Shown here one piece after another: positions 10,201 through 19,152 of a stretch of 64,000 nucleotides of DNA (positions within the stretch are counted from its first letter, which is position 1; each line of letters opens with the position of its first letter). Origin of the DNA: Solirubrobacterales bacterium (GTDB lineage Bacteria; Actinomycetota; Thermoleophilia; Solirubrobacterales; Solirubrobacteraceae); contig PLFX01000027.1 of assembly GCA_003138355.1 (NCBI GenBank), positions 1-64,000 on the forward strand, given 5' to 3'. A program made the position numbers and the translations under genes. The notes under the pieces were generated by a model. That model saw nothing but the letters and a program-made list of their open reading frames with translations. It had not been told where the DNA came from and made no database searches.

Positions 10201-11195
10201 TACTCGCGCAGCGCCTTGCCGGTGAGGCTGATGAACACCGTCTCGAGGCTCGGCTCAGTGACCGAGAGATCGAGAACGTCGAACCCGGCATCCTCGACCG
10301 CGTCGACGACGCGGGGAACCAGCCGATCAGCGCCCTTGACGTAGAGCTCGACCCCGCCGTCCACCAACCGCGAGCGAGTGACGCCGGCGACCGCTCGCGT
10401 AAGCGCCGCCGCCAACGCCTCGTGGTCGCCGGTGGCCCTGACTTTGACGATCGTGTCGACGCCAACGCTCTGCCTCAACCGAGCGGGGGTATCGAGCGCG
10501 ATGATCTTGCCGTGGTCCATGATCGCCACACGCCCACAGAGCCGCTCGGCTTCCTCCATGTAGTGCGTGGTCAACATGATCGTCTGCCCTTCGGCATTCA
10601 GTTCGCCCAGCAGGTCCCATAGCGCGAGGCGCCCCTGCGGGTCAAGGCCGGCGGTCGGCTCGTCGAGAAACAGCACCGCGGGACGGTGGAAGATCGAGCG
10701 CGCCACCATCAGCCGCTGGGCCATCCCACCCGAGAGCGCATAGATCGAGGCCTTAGCCCAGTCCGAAAGCTGGAACTGCTCAAGGAGCTGGTCCGCCACG
10801 CGGCGTGACTCGCGCGCACCGATGCCGAACAGCCGACCGTGGAAGTACAGGTTCTCCCAGACCGTGAGCTGCCGGTCGAGCGTGTTCTGCTGACTGACGA
10901 TGCCAAGGATCTGCTTCGCCAGCGACGGATGAGCAACCACGTCGATACCACCCACGAACGCCTGCCCAGAGGTCGGGATGACGCGCGTCGTCAGCATCCC
11001 GGCCGTGGTCGTCTTGCCAGCCCCGTTGGGCCCCAGCAAGCCAAAGATCTCGCCGCTCGCGACACTCAGGTTGAGTCTGTCAACCGCTCGAACCGCGCCC
11101 GCATAGACCTTCGTCAACTCGACCGTGCGGATCACACCATCAGCCACGCCCGAGCCGTCATACGGCCGATCCGCCAGAGACTGGCTCAACACCAC
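10200..11195 (-). CDS. ABC transporter ATP-binding protein (DrrA-like)
   Basis: 331 residues, one nucleotide-binding domain plus the C-terminal extension typical of DrrA proteins. Visible motifs are Walker A GPNGAGKT (55-62), signature LSGGMAQRLMVARS, Walker B AVLFLDEPTAGLD and the switch His in IMLTTHYMEEAERLC. It energises the permease encoded immediately downstream, and the two likely form a homodimer-of-heterodimers exporter. The first 18 residues upstream of VIRTVELTKVY lack homology, so a later start is possible. Confidence 0.93.
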   Translation of the reverse strand: MVLSQSLADRPYDGSGVADGVIRTVELTKVYAGAVRAVDRLNLSVASGEIFGLLGPNGAGKTTTAGMLTTRVIPTSGQAFVGGIDVVAHPSLAKQILGIVSQQNTLDRQLTVWENLYFHGRLFGIGARESRRVADQLLEQFQLSDWAKASIYALSGGMAQRLMVARSIFHRPAVLFLDEPTAGLDPQGRLALWDLLGELNAEGQTIMLTTHYMEEAERLCGRVAIMDHGKIIALDTPARLRQSVGVDTIVKVRATGDHEALAAALTRAVAGVTRSRLVDGGVELYVKGADRLVPRVVDAVEDAGFDVLDLSVTEPSLETVFISLTGKALRE

Positions 11196-11431
11196 AGGGG
11201 CAGCCTAGCCGCTGCCTCCCCACACGAGCTCACGGACCCGACCCGACCGCCGGCTCGCGCCCAAGTCGGAGCGCCTGAACACGCGACCGCCTCCTGCGCA
11301 AGCCGACCAGCAGGAGCAGTCACTAACAGCGCCGGGCTGCTGTCCCTTTCCGTGGAAGCAGCCACGAGCGCGAACCAGGGCCGCGTTGCTGCCTCGCGCG
11401 AGAACGAGGAGCGCCGTGGGAGTGGTTCAGG
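11196..11431. other. Non-coding gap with hairpin and repeat
   Basis: No gene seen. It holds the inverted repeat at 11291-11316 (CTCCTGC and GCAGGAG arms, perfect 7 bp, 12-nt loop) and a three-mismatch copy of the dispersed repeat core at 11384-11401. Confidence 0.4.
11291..11316. repeat. Inverted repeat of the dispersed family
   Basis: Arms CTCCTGC (11291-11297) and GCAGGAG (11310-11316) are perfect complements around 12 nt. ACCAGCAGGAGC at 11306-11317 recurs in opposite orientation at 6146-6157. Confidence 0.5.
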
Positions 11432-12037
11432 TCATGTGCCAAGCGTACCGGTGTCGTTTTCGGTGATGACGACTACGCCTGTGGGGGCGTCGAGCAGCGG
11501 TACCGTTCGGCGTGCCGCTTCATCGACGTGAATTCGCGGCGGCAATGGCGGTTGATTCTCGTAATAGGTGCCGGGTCCGTAGAACTGGCCGTAGCGAACG
11601 ACCACTCCCCCTGCATCGAGAACCTGTCGTTCGAACTCGCCGATCCTCTCGCCACCACCAAGAGGCGTCCAGGCAATGCTCTGCGCGAGAAACCGCGGCG
11701 CACCCACTGCTGCGGCGGCGGCGGCGGCCAGCAGGTTGGCGGTACCTTCACTGCGGATACGGCCCATGCGCAGCGCGAACGCCGGGATCTCGGCCTCGTC
11801 ATCCGGCAGGTCCGTCAACTGGTGAATCACCGCGTCAGGCCTGAACTCGCCAACCGCCAGACTGAGCGCGTCAGCGTCGAACACGTCACAGACGACCGGG
11901 TCGGCACCGAGTGCCGCGACAGCAGCAACCTTGTCAGGGGACCGCGTCATCCCGGCGACGACATGCCCGTCCGCTACGAGCAACGGGACGAGCCGCACAC
12001 CAATTACCCCGCTCGCACCAGCCAGGAAGATCCGCAC
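11432..12037 (-). CDS. Short NAD(P)-binding epimerase/dehydratase-family oxidoreductase
   Basis: 201 residues. The N-terminal Rossmann motif IFLAGASGVIGVRLV gives NAD(P) binding. VICDV-type loops, a Gln-Ser-containing IAWTPLGGG stretch and a Tyr-bearing VRYGQFYGPGTYY follow, as in atypical extended SDRs. It is shorter than usual (about 280-300): it goes from YGPGTYY almost straight to the PRIHVDEAARRTVPLLD block. Some actinobacterial relatives are similarly compact, so truncation is not certain. GTG 12037 starts directly at the Rossmann strand; the longer ATG frame to 12523 has no homology upstream. Confidence 0.75.
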   Translation of the reverse strand: MRIFLAGASGVIGVRLVPLLVADGHVVAGMTRSPDKVAAVAALGADPVVCDVFDADALSLAVGEFRPDAVIHQLTDLPDDEAEIPAFALRMGRIRSEGTANLLAAAAAAAVGAPRFLAQSIAWTPLGGGERIGEFERQVLDAGGVVVRYGQFYGPGTYYENQPPLPPRIHVDEAARRTVPLLDAPTGVVVITENDTGTLGT

Positions 12038-12105
12038 ACGCCCAGAGTACAACCGGCTACCGCGCCTGCTCCCAAAAAAACACGCGCAGGCGTAACGACA
12101 GACGC

Positions 12106-12132
12106 ATGACCGCTCCCGCAGAAAGCGGTCAT
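12106..12132. repeat. Perfect hairpin with CGCTCCCGC motif
   Basis: ATGACCGCT (12106-12114) and AGCGGTCAT (12124-12132) are perfect 9-bp complements around a 9-nt loop. Its central CGCTCCCGCAGAAAGC matches 2498-2513 at 15 of 16 positions. It lies between the SDR gene and the 57-codon ORF, so it could also act as a terminator for the latter. Confidence 0.5.
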
Positions 12133-12246
12133 CAGTGAACCTCCAGGCCTCGCGCCCCCGTTGCGCGACAAGCAGCAGCGCGCCTGCTGCCTCCTCCCGC
12201 TGCCTTACACGTTCGCCGCCTCGGGCGAGCCGTTTTCGGTCGGGCG

Positions 12247-12420
12247 CTAATGCTGGAGGACCAGCGTGGGGTTCGCGTCGTTGATGTTGCAGGTCGACGT
12301 TCCGCCCTGTGCGACGGTGGCCGTGCTGCCCGTGACGTTTGCCTGTACCACAATGTCCATGCCGGGCTGCGCGCCGCCGTTGGGGACGAAGCTTGGATGC
12401 TTGCCGCCGTTCGCGACCAT
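12247..12420 (-). CDS. 57-residue ORF, possible C-terminal remnant of a secreted protein
   Basis: The frame from ATG 12420 reads MVANGGKHPSF, then MDIVVQANVTGSTATVAQGG and ends CNINDANPTLVLQH. The Gly/Asn/Thr-rich beta-type composition looks like an extracellular protein, not chance. It has no signal peptide and an in-frame TGA lies four codons upstream of the ATG. It may be the tail of a gene whose start was lost where the plus-strand VOC gene now sits. A genuine small protein is possible but less likely. Confidence 0.35.
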   Translation of the reverse strand: MVANGGKHPSFVPNGGAQPGMDIVVQANVTGSTATVAQGGTSTCNINDANPTLVLQH

Positions 12421-12446
12421 GATCAGTCATGCCATAGGCTCCGTTC

Positions 12447-12791
12447 GTGCGCATACTCGGGCTCGTGTTCGCGGGAACGGCCACGGAGCAACGTGCCGAG
12501 ATGGCTGTCTTTGTCCAGGACATCCTCGGCCTGCGCCGCGCGCAGGTCGGCGGTGTTGAGGCTGACCTCTACGTGCTGCCTGATGGGTCGCACTTCGCTG
12601 TCGCCGATCCACGCGGCATGGGTGACGCCGACCGGTCAATCGGGTTCCGTGTAGAGCACCTCGACGATTCGATCGTCGAGCTTCGAGCGGCGGGCATTGC
12701 GGTCGATGATCCAGCCGAGAACGATCGGCAGCGCTACGTTCACTTCCGAGCGCCCGACGGCAACCTTTACGAACTCGTCGAGGATCGCTGA
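12447..12791 (+). CDS. VOC-superfamily (glyoxalase-like) protein
   Basis: 114-residue single VOC domain from GTG 12447: MRILGLVFAGTATEQRAEMA, central DLYVLPDGSHFAVADPR and the C-terminal FRAPDGNLYELVEDR with the metal-binding Glu. Likely a metal-dependent lyase, dioxygenase or binding protein. It lies between two minus-strand gene fragments and overlaps the open frame of one of them, which suggests it entered or survived a rearrangement there. Confidence 0.82.
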   Translation: MRILGLVFAGTATEQRAEMAVFVQDILGLRRAQVGGVEADLYVLPDGSHFAVADPRGMGDADRSIGFRVEHLDDSIVELRAAGIAVDDPAENDRQRYVHFRAPDGNLYELVEDR

Positions 12792-12985
12792 AGAACGGCG
12801 GCTGCCGCCAGCCGAGCGACAACACCGGAGCCGCTCGCCACGTCGAGCACCGAAACGCCCGCGGCCGGGCGAGCCCTCAGCAGGAGCTCGCGCGCCCACG
12901 GGTCGAACAGCTGACGGGCCATGAAGCGTTCGTAGCGCTCGGGAACAGATGCTTCAACGAACGCTCGATCCCGTGACCCGCCCAC
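12767..12985 (-). pseudogene. Truncated SAM-dependent methyltransferase (N-terminus only)
   Basis: From GTG 12985 the frame reads a typical class-I methyltransferase start (VEASVPERYERFMARQLFDP) and then motif I, the SAM-binding VLDVASGSGVVARLA, after which homology stops. The remaining frame runs antisense through the end of the VOC gene to 12767. About 180-200 residues, including motifs II to IV, are missing, so the product cannot be active. The real remnant is about 12795-12985. Confidence 0.6.
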
Positions 12986-13117
12986 AATTCAAGCTTCGCA
13001 GACAAACCCACGAGCCACCAGCAACGCGAAGTCGCTCGCGACACACGGGACACCCGCCGCCCTCTCAGCGCCTGCGGAAGGCGGCGAGAGCCTGCAAACA
13101 ACCGATCGCGCGAAGCC

Positions 13118-13150
13118 GGCGGCCGACTTCGCGAAGCGAAATCGGCCGCC
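13118..13150. terminator. Hairpin terminator at the guaA stop codon
   Basis: GGCGGCCGA (13118-13126) pairs perfectly with TCGGCCGCC (13142-13150). After one mismatch the stem continues with TTCGC/GCGAA around a GAA loop, 14 pairs in all. The arm abuts the guaA stop codon. There is no T-tract, but position and strength fit a terminator of the guaB3-guaA transcript. Confidence 0.6.
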
Positions 13151-14673
13151 TACTCCCACTCGATCGTGCCCGGCGGCTTGCTCGTGATGTCGAGAACGAC
13201 GCGGTTGACCTCGTGGAGCTCGCCCATCATGCGCGAGGCGATCTGCTCGAGCAGGTCGTATGGGAGGCGGGCCCAGTCGGCGGTCATCGCGTCGTCGGAG
13301 GTGACGGCGCGGATCACGATCACGTTGCCGTAGGTGCGCTCGTCGCCCTGCACGCCGACCGAGCGGATGTCGGGCAGGACGCAGAAGGACTGCCACAGCT
13401 CGCGGTAGAGGCCCGCCTTGCGGATCTCGTCCTGGAGGATGTAATCGGCGTCGCGCAGCAGATCGAGGCGCTCCTTGGTGGCCTCGCCGCCGACGATCCG
13501 AATCGCGAGGCCGGGACCCGGGAACGGTTGGCGCCAGACGAGCCGCTCCGGTAGGCCGAGCTCGGCGCCGACCGCCCGAACCTCGTCCTTGAAGAGCATT
13601 CGCAGCGGCTCGACGAGCTCGAAAGCGAGGTCGTCGGGCAGCCCGCCGACGTTGTGGTGGGACTTGATCGTCGCCGCGCCGACGCGCCCGCCGGATTCGA
13701 TGACGTCGGAGTAGAGCGTGCCCTGAACGAGGTAGCGCGCGTCCGAGAGCTTCGACGCCTCCTCCTCGAAGACGCGGATGAACTCGGCGCCGATCAGCTT
13801 GCGCTTGGTCTCCGGGTCGGTCACGCCGCGCAGGCGCTCGAGGAAGCGTTGCTCGGCGTCGACGGCGAGCAGCGGGACCTTGAACGTGTCGCGGAACGCC
13901 GCGATCACCTGCTCCCCCTCCCCCTTGCGCATCAGGCCGTGATCGACGAAGACGCAGGTCAGCTGGTCGCCGACGGCGCGATGGACGAGCAGCGCGGCGA
14001 CCGAGGAGTCGACGCCCCCCGAGAGGCCGCAGATCACGTGCCCGCTGCCGACCTGCGCGCGAATCCGCGCGATCTGCTCATCGATGATCGACGCCGGCGT
14101 CCAGTTGCGCTCGCAGCCGCAGATGTCCTGGAGGAAGCGCGTCAGGATCTGCTGGCCATACGGAGTGTGGACGACCTCGGGATGGAACTGGATGCCGTAG
14201 ATCGCGCGCTCCTCGTGCTCGAAGGCGGCGACGGGCGAGACGCCCGACGAGGCGAGCTCGGTGAAGCCCTCGGGGCCGCGCTTGACCGTGTCGCGGTGCG
14301 ACATCCAGCAGGTCTGCTCGGCGGGCAGGCCGGCAAAGAGGCGACCGAACGCACGGAGGTGGAGCTCGGCGCGGCCGAACTCGCCGACCTCGGCGCGCTC
14401 GACGAGGCCGCCGAGCGAGTGCGCGAGGAGCTGCATGCCGTAGCAGATGCCGAGCACGGGGATGCCGAGCTCGAGCAGGCCGCGATCGAGCGCGGGCGCC
14501 CCGGGTGCGTAGACCGACGCCGGCCCGCCTGACAGGATCAGGCCCGCCGGCGCGCGGCGCACGATCTCCGCGACGCCGACATCGGCCGGCAGCAGCTCGG
14601 AGAAGACGCCGCATTCACGGACGCGGCGCGCGATCAGCTGCGAGTACTGGCCGCCGAAGTCAACGACCAGCAC
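13150..14673 (-). CDS. guaA: GMP synthase (glutamine-hydrolysing)
   Basis: 507 residues. It converts XMP, ATP and glutamine to GMP. The N-terminal class-I glutamine amidotransferase domain (about 1-190) has the nucleophile Cys77 in GICYGMQLL and the His/Glu pair in GIQFHPEV. The ATP-pyrophosphatase domain has the PP-loop GLSGGVDSS. The C-terminal dimerisation domain ends with [10 protein letters not shown], the invariant tail. GTG 14673 is chosen because the protein begins [12 protein letters not shown] there, with a G7 tract 10 nt upstream as ribosome-binding site; the longer open frame is non-homologous. It lies 65 bp downstream of guaB3 on the same strand, forming a guanine-nucleotide unit. 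Confidence 0.97.
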   Translation of the reverse strand: MLVVDFGGQYSQLIARRVRECGVFSELLPADVGVAEIVRRAPAGLILSGGPASVYAPGAPALDRGLLELGIPVLGICYGMQLLAHSLGGLVERAEVGEFGRAELHLRAFGRLFAGLPAEQTCWMSHRDTVKRGPEGFTELASSGVSPVAAFEHEERAIYGIQFHPEVVHTPYGQQILTRFLQDICGCERNWTPASIIDEQIARIRAQVGSGHVICGLSGGVDSSVAALLVHRAVGDQLTCVFVDHGLMRKGEGEQVIAAFRDTFKVPLLAVDAEQRFLERLRGVTDPETKRKLIGAEFIRVFEEEASKLSDARYLVQGTLYSDVIESGGRVGAATIKSHHNVGGLPDDLAFELVEPLRMLFKDEVRAVGAELGLPERLVWRQPFPGPGLAIRIVGGEATKERLDLLRDADYILQDEIRKAGLYRELWQSFCVLPDIRSVGVQGDERTYGNVIVIRAVTSDDAMTADWARLPYDLLEQIASRMMGELHEVNRVVLDITSKPPGTIEWE

Positions 14674-14738
14674 CTCATGATGACCCCCCCGGCGTGGCGA
14701 GGCGCTTGCCGGCGTCTGCGCGTCGGCGAGCGCCTGGG

Positions 14739-15950
14739 TCAACCGTGCGCCTCGACCGTCTCGGGCAGCGGCGGTGCGACGGCGCGCCCGAGCGAGGCCA
14801 TGCCGACCCCCTGCTCCCGCTGCAGCTGCTTGCCCTCGGTCTGGAGAGCCGGCGCGACCATCAGCTCGGCGCGCTGGAACTCGGCGATGTCCTCGTAGCC
14901 GCAAGTGGCCATCGAGGTGCGCAACGCGCCGAAGAGGTTGAGCGTGCCGTCGTTCTCGTTCGCCGGGCCGGTGAGGATCTCCTCGAGCGTCGCGTTCTGG
15001 GTCGTGCGGACGCGTGCGCCGCGCGGCAGCGTCGGGTGGAAGGTCGCCATGCCCCAATGGAAGCCGCGTCCCGGCGCCTCGTATGCGCGCGCGAGCGGGC
15101 TGCCGATCATCACGGCGTCCGCGCCGCAGGCGATCGCCTTCGCGACGTCGCCGCCGTTACGCATCCCGCCGTCGGCGATGACCCTGACGAGCTCGCCCGT
15201 CTCGAGCATGTGCGTCGAGCGCGCATCGGCGACGTCCGCGATCGCGGTCGCCTGCGGCACGCCGATTCCGAGCACGCCACGCGTCGTGCAGGCGGCCCCC
15301 GGACCGACGCCGACGAGGACCGCGTCCGCGCCGGTGCGCATCAGGTGCAGACCCGTGTGGTAGGAGGCGCAGCCACCGACGACGACCGGAATGTCGAGCG
15401 TCGGGATGAACTCCTTGAGGTTGAGCGGGGTCGTCGTCTTCGAGACGTGCTCGCCAGACACGACCGTGCCCTGGATCACGAGGATGTCGAGACCTGCATC
15501 GAGCGCCGTCTCGTAGTAGCGCAGGACGCGCTGAGGGGTGAGCGACGCAGCGCAGACGACGCCTTCGGCCTTGATCTCGCGGATCCGCTCGGCGATCAGC
15601 TCCTCCTTGACCGGCTCGGCGTAGATCTGCTGCATCTTGCGGGTCGCGATCTCCTTGGGCAGCGAGGCGATCTCCTCGAGCTGCTCGTCCGCGTCCTCGT
15701 AACGCGTGAAGATCCCCTCCAGATTGAGCACCGCGAGGCCGCCGAGCTTGCCGAGAATCCCGGCGGTCTTGGGCGAGACCACGCCGTCCATCGCGCTCGC
15801 GAGCAGCGGGAGCTCGAAGCGGTAGTCGCCGAGCTTCCACGTGATGTCGACATCGTCCGGATCGCGCGTGCGCCGCGAGGGCACGATCGCGATGTCATCG
15901 AAGCCGTAAGCGCGCCGCGCCTTCTTACCGCGACCGATCTCTACTTCCAT
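14739..15950 (-). CDS. guaB3: GuaB3-type IMP dehydrogenase-family protein
   Basis: 403 residues, a TIM-barrel IMPDH/GMP reductase family member that lacks the CBS domains of GuaB. Start [20 protein letters not shown] is typical. The catalytic loop [19 protein letters not shown] contains the nucleophilic Cys followed by Thr-Thr. The phosphate-binding [20 protein letters not shown] and the flap region follow. GuaB3 is an actinobacterial and cyanobacterial paralogue; whether it acts as IMP dehydrogenase or as a GMP reductase is unsettled from sequence. Its place directly before guaA fits guanine-nucleotide metabolism. The canonical guaB is not in this window. Confidence 0.92.
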   Translation of the reverse strand: MEVEIGRGKKARRAYGFDDIAIVPSRRTRDPDDVDITWKLGDYRFELPLLASAMDGVVSPKTAGILGKLGGLAVLNLEGIFTRYEDADEQLEEIASLPKEIATRKMQQIYAEPVKEELIAERIREIKAEGVVCAASLTPQRVLRYYETALDAGLDILVIQGTVVSGEHVSKTTTPLNLKEFIPTLDIPVVVGGCASYHTGLHLMRTGADAVLVGVGPGAACTTRGVLGIGVPQATAIADVADARSTHMLETGELVRVIADGGMRNGGDVAKAIACGADAVMIGSPLARAYEAPGRGFHWGMATFHPTLPRGARVRTTQNATLEEILTGPANENDGTLNLFGALRTSMATCGYEDIAEFQRAELMVAPALQTEGKQLQREQGVGMASLGRAVAPPLPETVEAHG

Positions 15951-16058
15951 TTGGCGATCCTAGGGGTCTGAACGGACGGAGAAAATGACCGAAAACGCCG
16001 CCGTCGCGGTCCATTCGGCCAGGCCACCCGAGAATACCAGCGGGGGCCGTCCGGGCAA

Positions 16059-17018
16059 TCAGCCAACGCTTGCGGGCAGCGGGAGCGCGACCAGATCGAC
16101 CTCGGGGCGAAGGCGCTCGGCCGCGCGGGGGTCGAGCAGTCCGGCGCCCAGTCGCTCGGTCGACTCCGCACCGCAGGCGACCGCGAAACGCAGGCAATCC
16201 GCGGCCGGGCTGCCGTTGTAGCGCGCCGCGAGATAGCCGGCGAGGAAAGCATCCCCGGAGCCGACCTTGGCGACGGGCTCGCGCCGCTCGATCGTCGCGC
16301 GGAAGCACTGTGGCGCGCCGTCGACGAGGATCTGCGCCCAACACCCGTCGGGCGAGGTCATCAGCGCTTCGCGGGCTCCGAGCCTGACGATCTCGCGCAG
16401 CCCTTCGGCGCGCTCGTCGTCGTCGGCGAACTCCTGCCCGATCAGCTCCTCGGCCTCGTGGAGGTTTGGCGTCACCAGATCCGGCTCGGCGCGCACAGCC
16501 TGGCGCAACGCGTCGCCTTCCGTGTCGACGACGACCATCGCGCCGCGCTTGCGCAGCTCGCGCACGAGCAGCGCGTAGAAGTCGGGCTCTACCCCGCGCG
16601 GCAGCGAGCCGGCGATGACGACGATCGCGGCGCCGCGCGCGAGGTACAGGAGCTTCTCGCGAAATAGCGCGAGCTCCTCCTCGTCGACCGCCGGGCCCTG
16701 CTCGTTGATCTCCGTCTCCTCGCCCGTCGTCGGGTCGAGCACGGCGGTGTTGGTGCGCGACTCCTCGCGGATCCGCACGAAGTCGTTGACGACGTGCTCA
16801 CGCGTGAGCTGCTCGACGATCTGCGTACCGGTCGGCCCACCGGCGAAGCCGGTGGCGATCACGGGGACATCGAGCGTCCTCAGTAGGCGCGCTACGTTCA
16901 CTCCCTTGCCGCCGGCGAGCGAGCGCCGCTCGACGGTTCGGTGGCGGCGTCCGATCCGCAGACTCGGAACCGAGAGCGACTTGTCGATCGCTGGATTGAG
17001 CGTGACGGTGATGATCAC
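16059..17018 (-). CDS. PfkB-family hexose-phosphate kinase (1-phosphofructokinase type)
   Basis: 319 residues. Begins MIITVTLNPAIDKSL, the strand that defines the 1-phosphofructokinase/tagatose-6-phosphate kinase subfamily. Substrate-binding signature AGGKGVNVARLL is near 36-47. The C-terminal catalytic signature KVGSGDAFLAGYLA carries the base Asp and anion hole. It phosphorylates a sugar phosphate with ATP in the cytoplasm; the exact sugar is not decidable. There is no PTS gene nearby, so a FruK role is not supported by context. It sits in a minus-strand run after the D,D-carboxypeptidase gene (44-bp gap). Confidence 0.88.
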   Translation of the reverse strand: MIITVTLNPAIDKSLSVPSLRIGRRHRTVERRSLAGGKGVNVARLLRTLDVPVIATGFAGGPTGTQIVEQLTREHVVNDFVRIREESRTNTAVLDPTTGEETEINEQGPAVDEEELALFREKLLYLARGAAIVVIAGSLPRGVEPDFYALLVRELRKRGAMVVVDTEGDALRQAVRAEPDLVTPNLHEAEELIGQEFADDDERAEGLREIVRLGAREALMTSPDGCWAQILVDGAPQCFRATIERREPVAKVGSGDAFLAGYLAARYNGSPAADCLRFAVACGAESTERLGAGLLDPRAAERLRPEVDLVALPLPASVG

Positions 17019-17062
17019 TGGCGGGTCCTCACGGTCGCACGCCTTCGCATCTTCTGCGCAGG

Positions 17063-18205
17063 CTACACCCCGAGCACGCCGGTCCGTAAGAAACCTGGCG
17101 AGGGGATGGTCGGGCCGGTCGCCCCCGCCGGCGCCGGCAGCGCGTCGCGCGTCACGAGTGGTACGTGCAAGGCCTCGCGCCCAGCCACGCTCACGACGAT
17201 CTCGCCTTCCTGCGTGCCGGCCGCGACCGGGCCGTCGAGTTGCGCCGGGACGCCGGAGAGCGTCACATCGAGGTGGACGCCGCGCCTGAGAACCAGCGCA
17301 GCAGGGCTCGCGACGACGAGCGCAACCTGCTGCGTGGCCCCGTTGGCCGGGACCGTCGCGTACACGTGCCCGGGGATCGCAAACCGCACGCGGTGATAGA
17401 GCGAGAGGCCGTAGCTAAGAAGCGCAACCGTGTCGGCAAACTCACTGCTCTCGCTCTGCTCGCCGAGCACGACGCTGACGAGGTGGACGCCGTGCCGCGA
17501 CGCCGCGCCGACGAAGCACCAGCCGGCATCCGAGGTGTGACCCTCCTTGACGCCGACGACGAACGGATAGACACCGAGCAGCGTGTCGCGGTTGCGCACG
17601 ACGATTCCGCCTGGAAGGTAGGCCACCGGCTTGCGCACGATGCGCGCGAAGGCGCGGTCGCGCAAGAGGATTTCCGCGAGTCGCGCGAGATCGCGTGCGG
17701 TCGAATAGTTGCCCGGCGTGTCCAGACCGATCGGCGTCGCGAAGTGGGTGTCGCCGAGGTGCAGCGCAGCCGCTGCGGCGTTCATCTCCGCGAGGAAGTG
17801 CGGCATGCTGCCGCCGACGTCGATCGCAAGCGAATAGGCGACGTCGTTGCCGCTTGGCAGCAGCATCCCCTCGAGCATCTGCCGGACGCTGTAGTGACGG
17901 CCCGGCACGAGCCCCGCGATGGACTCCCCGGGGCCCGCGTCGTAGGGCTGCTCGACAAGACGTCGCGCCAGCGGCTCGCGCTCGAGCGTGACGTACGCGG
18001 TCATCATCTTCGTCACGCTCGCGATCGCGACCTCGCGACCGGCGTTCCGTGCGTAGACCGTGGCACCGGTGTCGCTCTCGACGAGCAGCGCCTCGGCGGC
18101 AGACACAGGCGGCGCCTCCACTTCCGTGCGAGCATGCGCGCTCGCGCCGGCGCAGACCAGGAGCGCCACCGCCACCGCAATCGTCCGCCCGACCGCGCGC
18201 CGCAT
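17063..18205 (-). CDS. D-alanyl-D-alanine carboxypeptidase (S11 family) with variant KTG box
   Basis: 380 residues, secreted: signal peptide at 1-26 (MRRAVGRTIAVAVALLVCAG...). The penicillin-binding catalytic motifs are Ser63-x-x-Lys66 (SVTK) and Ser118-Gly-Asn120 (PSGND). The third box, normally KTG, reads Lys220-Glu-Gly (VKEGHTSDAG), while the flanking GHTSDAG context is conserved. The C-terminal part (after about 260) forms the beta-rich domain of PBP5-like enzymes. It trims terminal D-Ala from peptidoglycan peptides. No C-terminal membrane anchor is evident. It follows pyrF by 36 bp. Confidence 0.9.
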   Translation of the reverse strand: MRRAVGRTIAVAVALLVCAGASAHARTEVEAPPVSAAEALLVESDTGATVYARNAGREVAIASVTKMMTAYVTLEREPLARRLVEQPYDAGPGESIAGLVPGRHYSVRQMLEGMLLPSGNDVAYSLAIDVGGSMPHFLAEMNAAAAALHLGDTHFATPIGLDTPGNYSTARDLARLAEILLRDRAFARIVRKPVAYLPGGIVVRNRDTLLGVYPFVVGVKEGHTSDAGWCFVGAASRHGVHLVSVVLGEQSESSEFADTVALLSYGLSLYHRVRFAIPGHVYATVPANGATQQVALVVASPAALVLRRGVHLDVTLSGVPAQLDGPVAAGTQEGEIVVSVAGREALHVPLVTRDALPAPAGATGPTIPSPGFLRTGVLGV

Positions 18206-18241
18206 GCGACCAGCGAGGCTACTGAAGGGGTCGGGCGTTCC

Positions 18242-19141
18242 TCACCGCAGGCGCCAGGCAAGCTCGCGCAGCCGCTCGGCCTCGGCTCGCGCCGCCGCCG
18301 CCGGCTCGCGCCCGTCGCTCGCGTACGCCTCGACGATGGCCCGCGAGGCGCTGACGAGACCAGCAGCGCGAGCGGGCGCGAAGGCCGCGGCGAGATCCTC
18401 GACGCGACCGCCCTGCGCGCCGATCCCCGGCAACAGGAACACGGCGCTTGGCATCAACTCGCGCGCCCGGGCCAGGTGCTCGGGCACGGTCGCGCCGATC
18501 ACCGCGCCGACGTCGCTGAGCCCGCAAGCGCGGGGCACGCCGAGCTCATCGACGAGGCGCGCGACGCGCTCCCAGAAGGCGCCGCCCGCCGCGAGCTCGA
18601 CGTCCTGGAGCTCCGCGGCACCCGGATTGGAGGTTCGTACGAGCACGAAAACGCCGGCTCCGGTCGCGATCAGCGGCTCGAGCGCGTCACGCCCCAGCAG
18701 GGGGTTGGCCGTAAACGCGTCGGCCCCGAGCCCCGCTACAGGACCGAACGGCGCGGGCGTGCTGCCCGCGAGCGCCTGCGCGTAGGCCGCGGCTGTGACC
18801 GGCACATCGCCGCGCTTGCCGTCGGCGATCACGATGAGCCCCGCCGCGTGCGCCGCCGCCACGACCTCGTGTAGCGCGGCGATCCCGGGCGCGCCGAGCC
18901 GTTCGAAGCAGGCCAGCTGCGGCTTGCAGGCAACACACGCCGGCCCGGCAGCGGCGATCACCGCCCGGCAGTGGGCGAGCACGGCGGCGGCGGCTCGCCC
19001 GCCCGCCTCCCCGTCGGCGGCCACCGCAACCGGCCACAGCCGCTGCGGGTCCGGGTCAAGCCCAAGCACGATCTGGGATTCGCGCAGCGCAACGCGTGCC
19101 GCCAGCTCGTCCGCAAAAGCTCTCGTCGCCACGAACCGCAA
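18242..19141 (-). CDS. pyrF: Orotidine 5'-phosphate decarboxylase (type 2)
   Basis: 299 residues. It makes UMP from OMP in the last step of pyrimidine synthesis. The active-site cluster is IADGKRGDV (Asp-Lys-x-x-Asp), with the upstream substrate Lys in CKPQLACFE. The length and the long insertion after VLGLDPDP place it in the 'subfamily 2' form usual in actinobacteria. The start is TTG 19141 (GTG at 19132 is an alternative); the translational start lies only 11 bp from the divergent small ORF at 19153. The remaining pyr genes are not in the window. Confidence 0.94.
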   Translation of the reverse strand: MRFVATRAFADELAARVALRESQIVLGLDPDPQRLWPVAVAADGEAGGRAAAAVLAHCRAVIAAAGPACVACKPQLACFERLGAPGIAALHEVVAAAHAAGLIVIADGKRGDVPVTAAAYAQALAGSTPAPFGPVAGLGADAFTANPLLGRDALEPLIATGAGVFVLVRTSNPGAAELQDVELAAGGAFWERVARLVDELGVPRACGLSDVGAVIGATVPEHLARARELMPSAVFLLPGIGAQGGRVEDLAAAFAPARAAGLVSASRAIVEAYASDGREPAAAARAEAERLRELAWRLR

Positions 19142-19152
19142 AGATACGCACC

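Noticed and set aside
14505-15971. Long plus-strand ORF opposite guaA/guaB3
   Set aside because: Shadow frame: very high GC makes antisense frames open, the translation is Arg/Ala/Asp-rich without any motif, and the minus strand encodes two complete enzymes.
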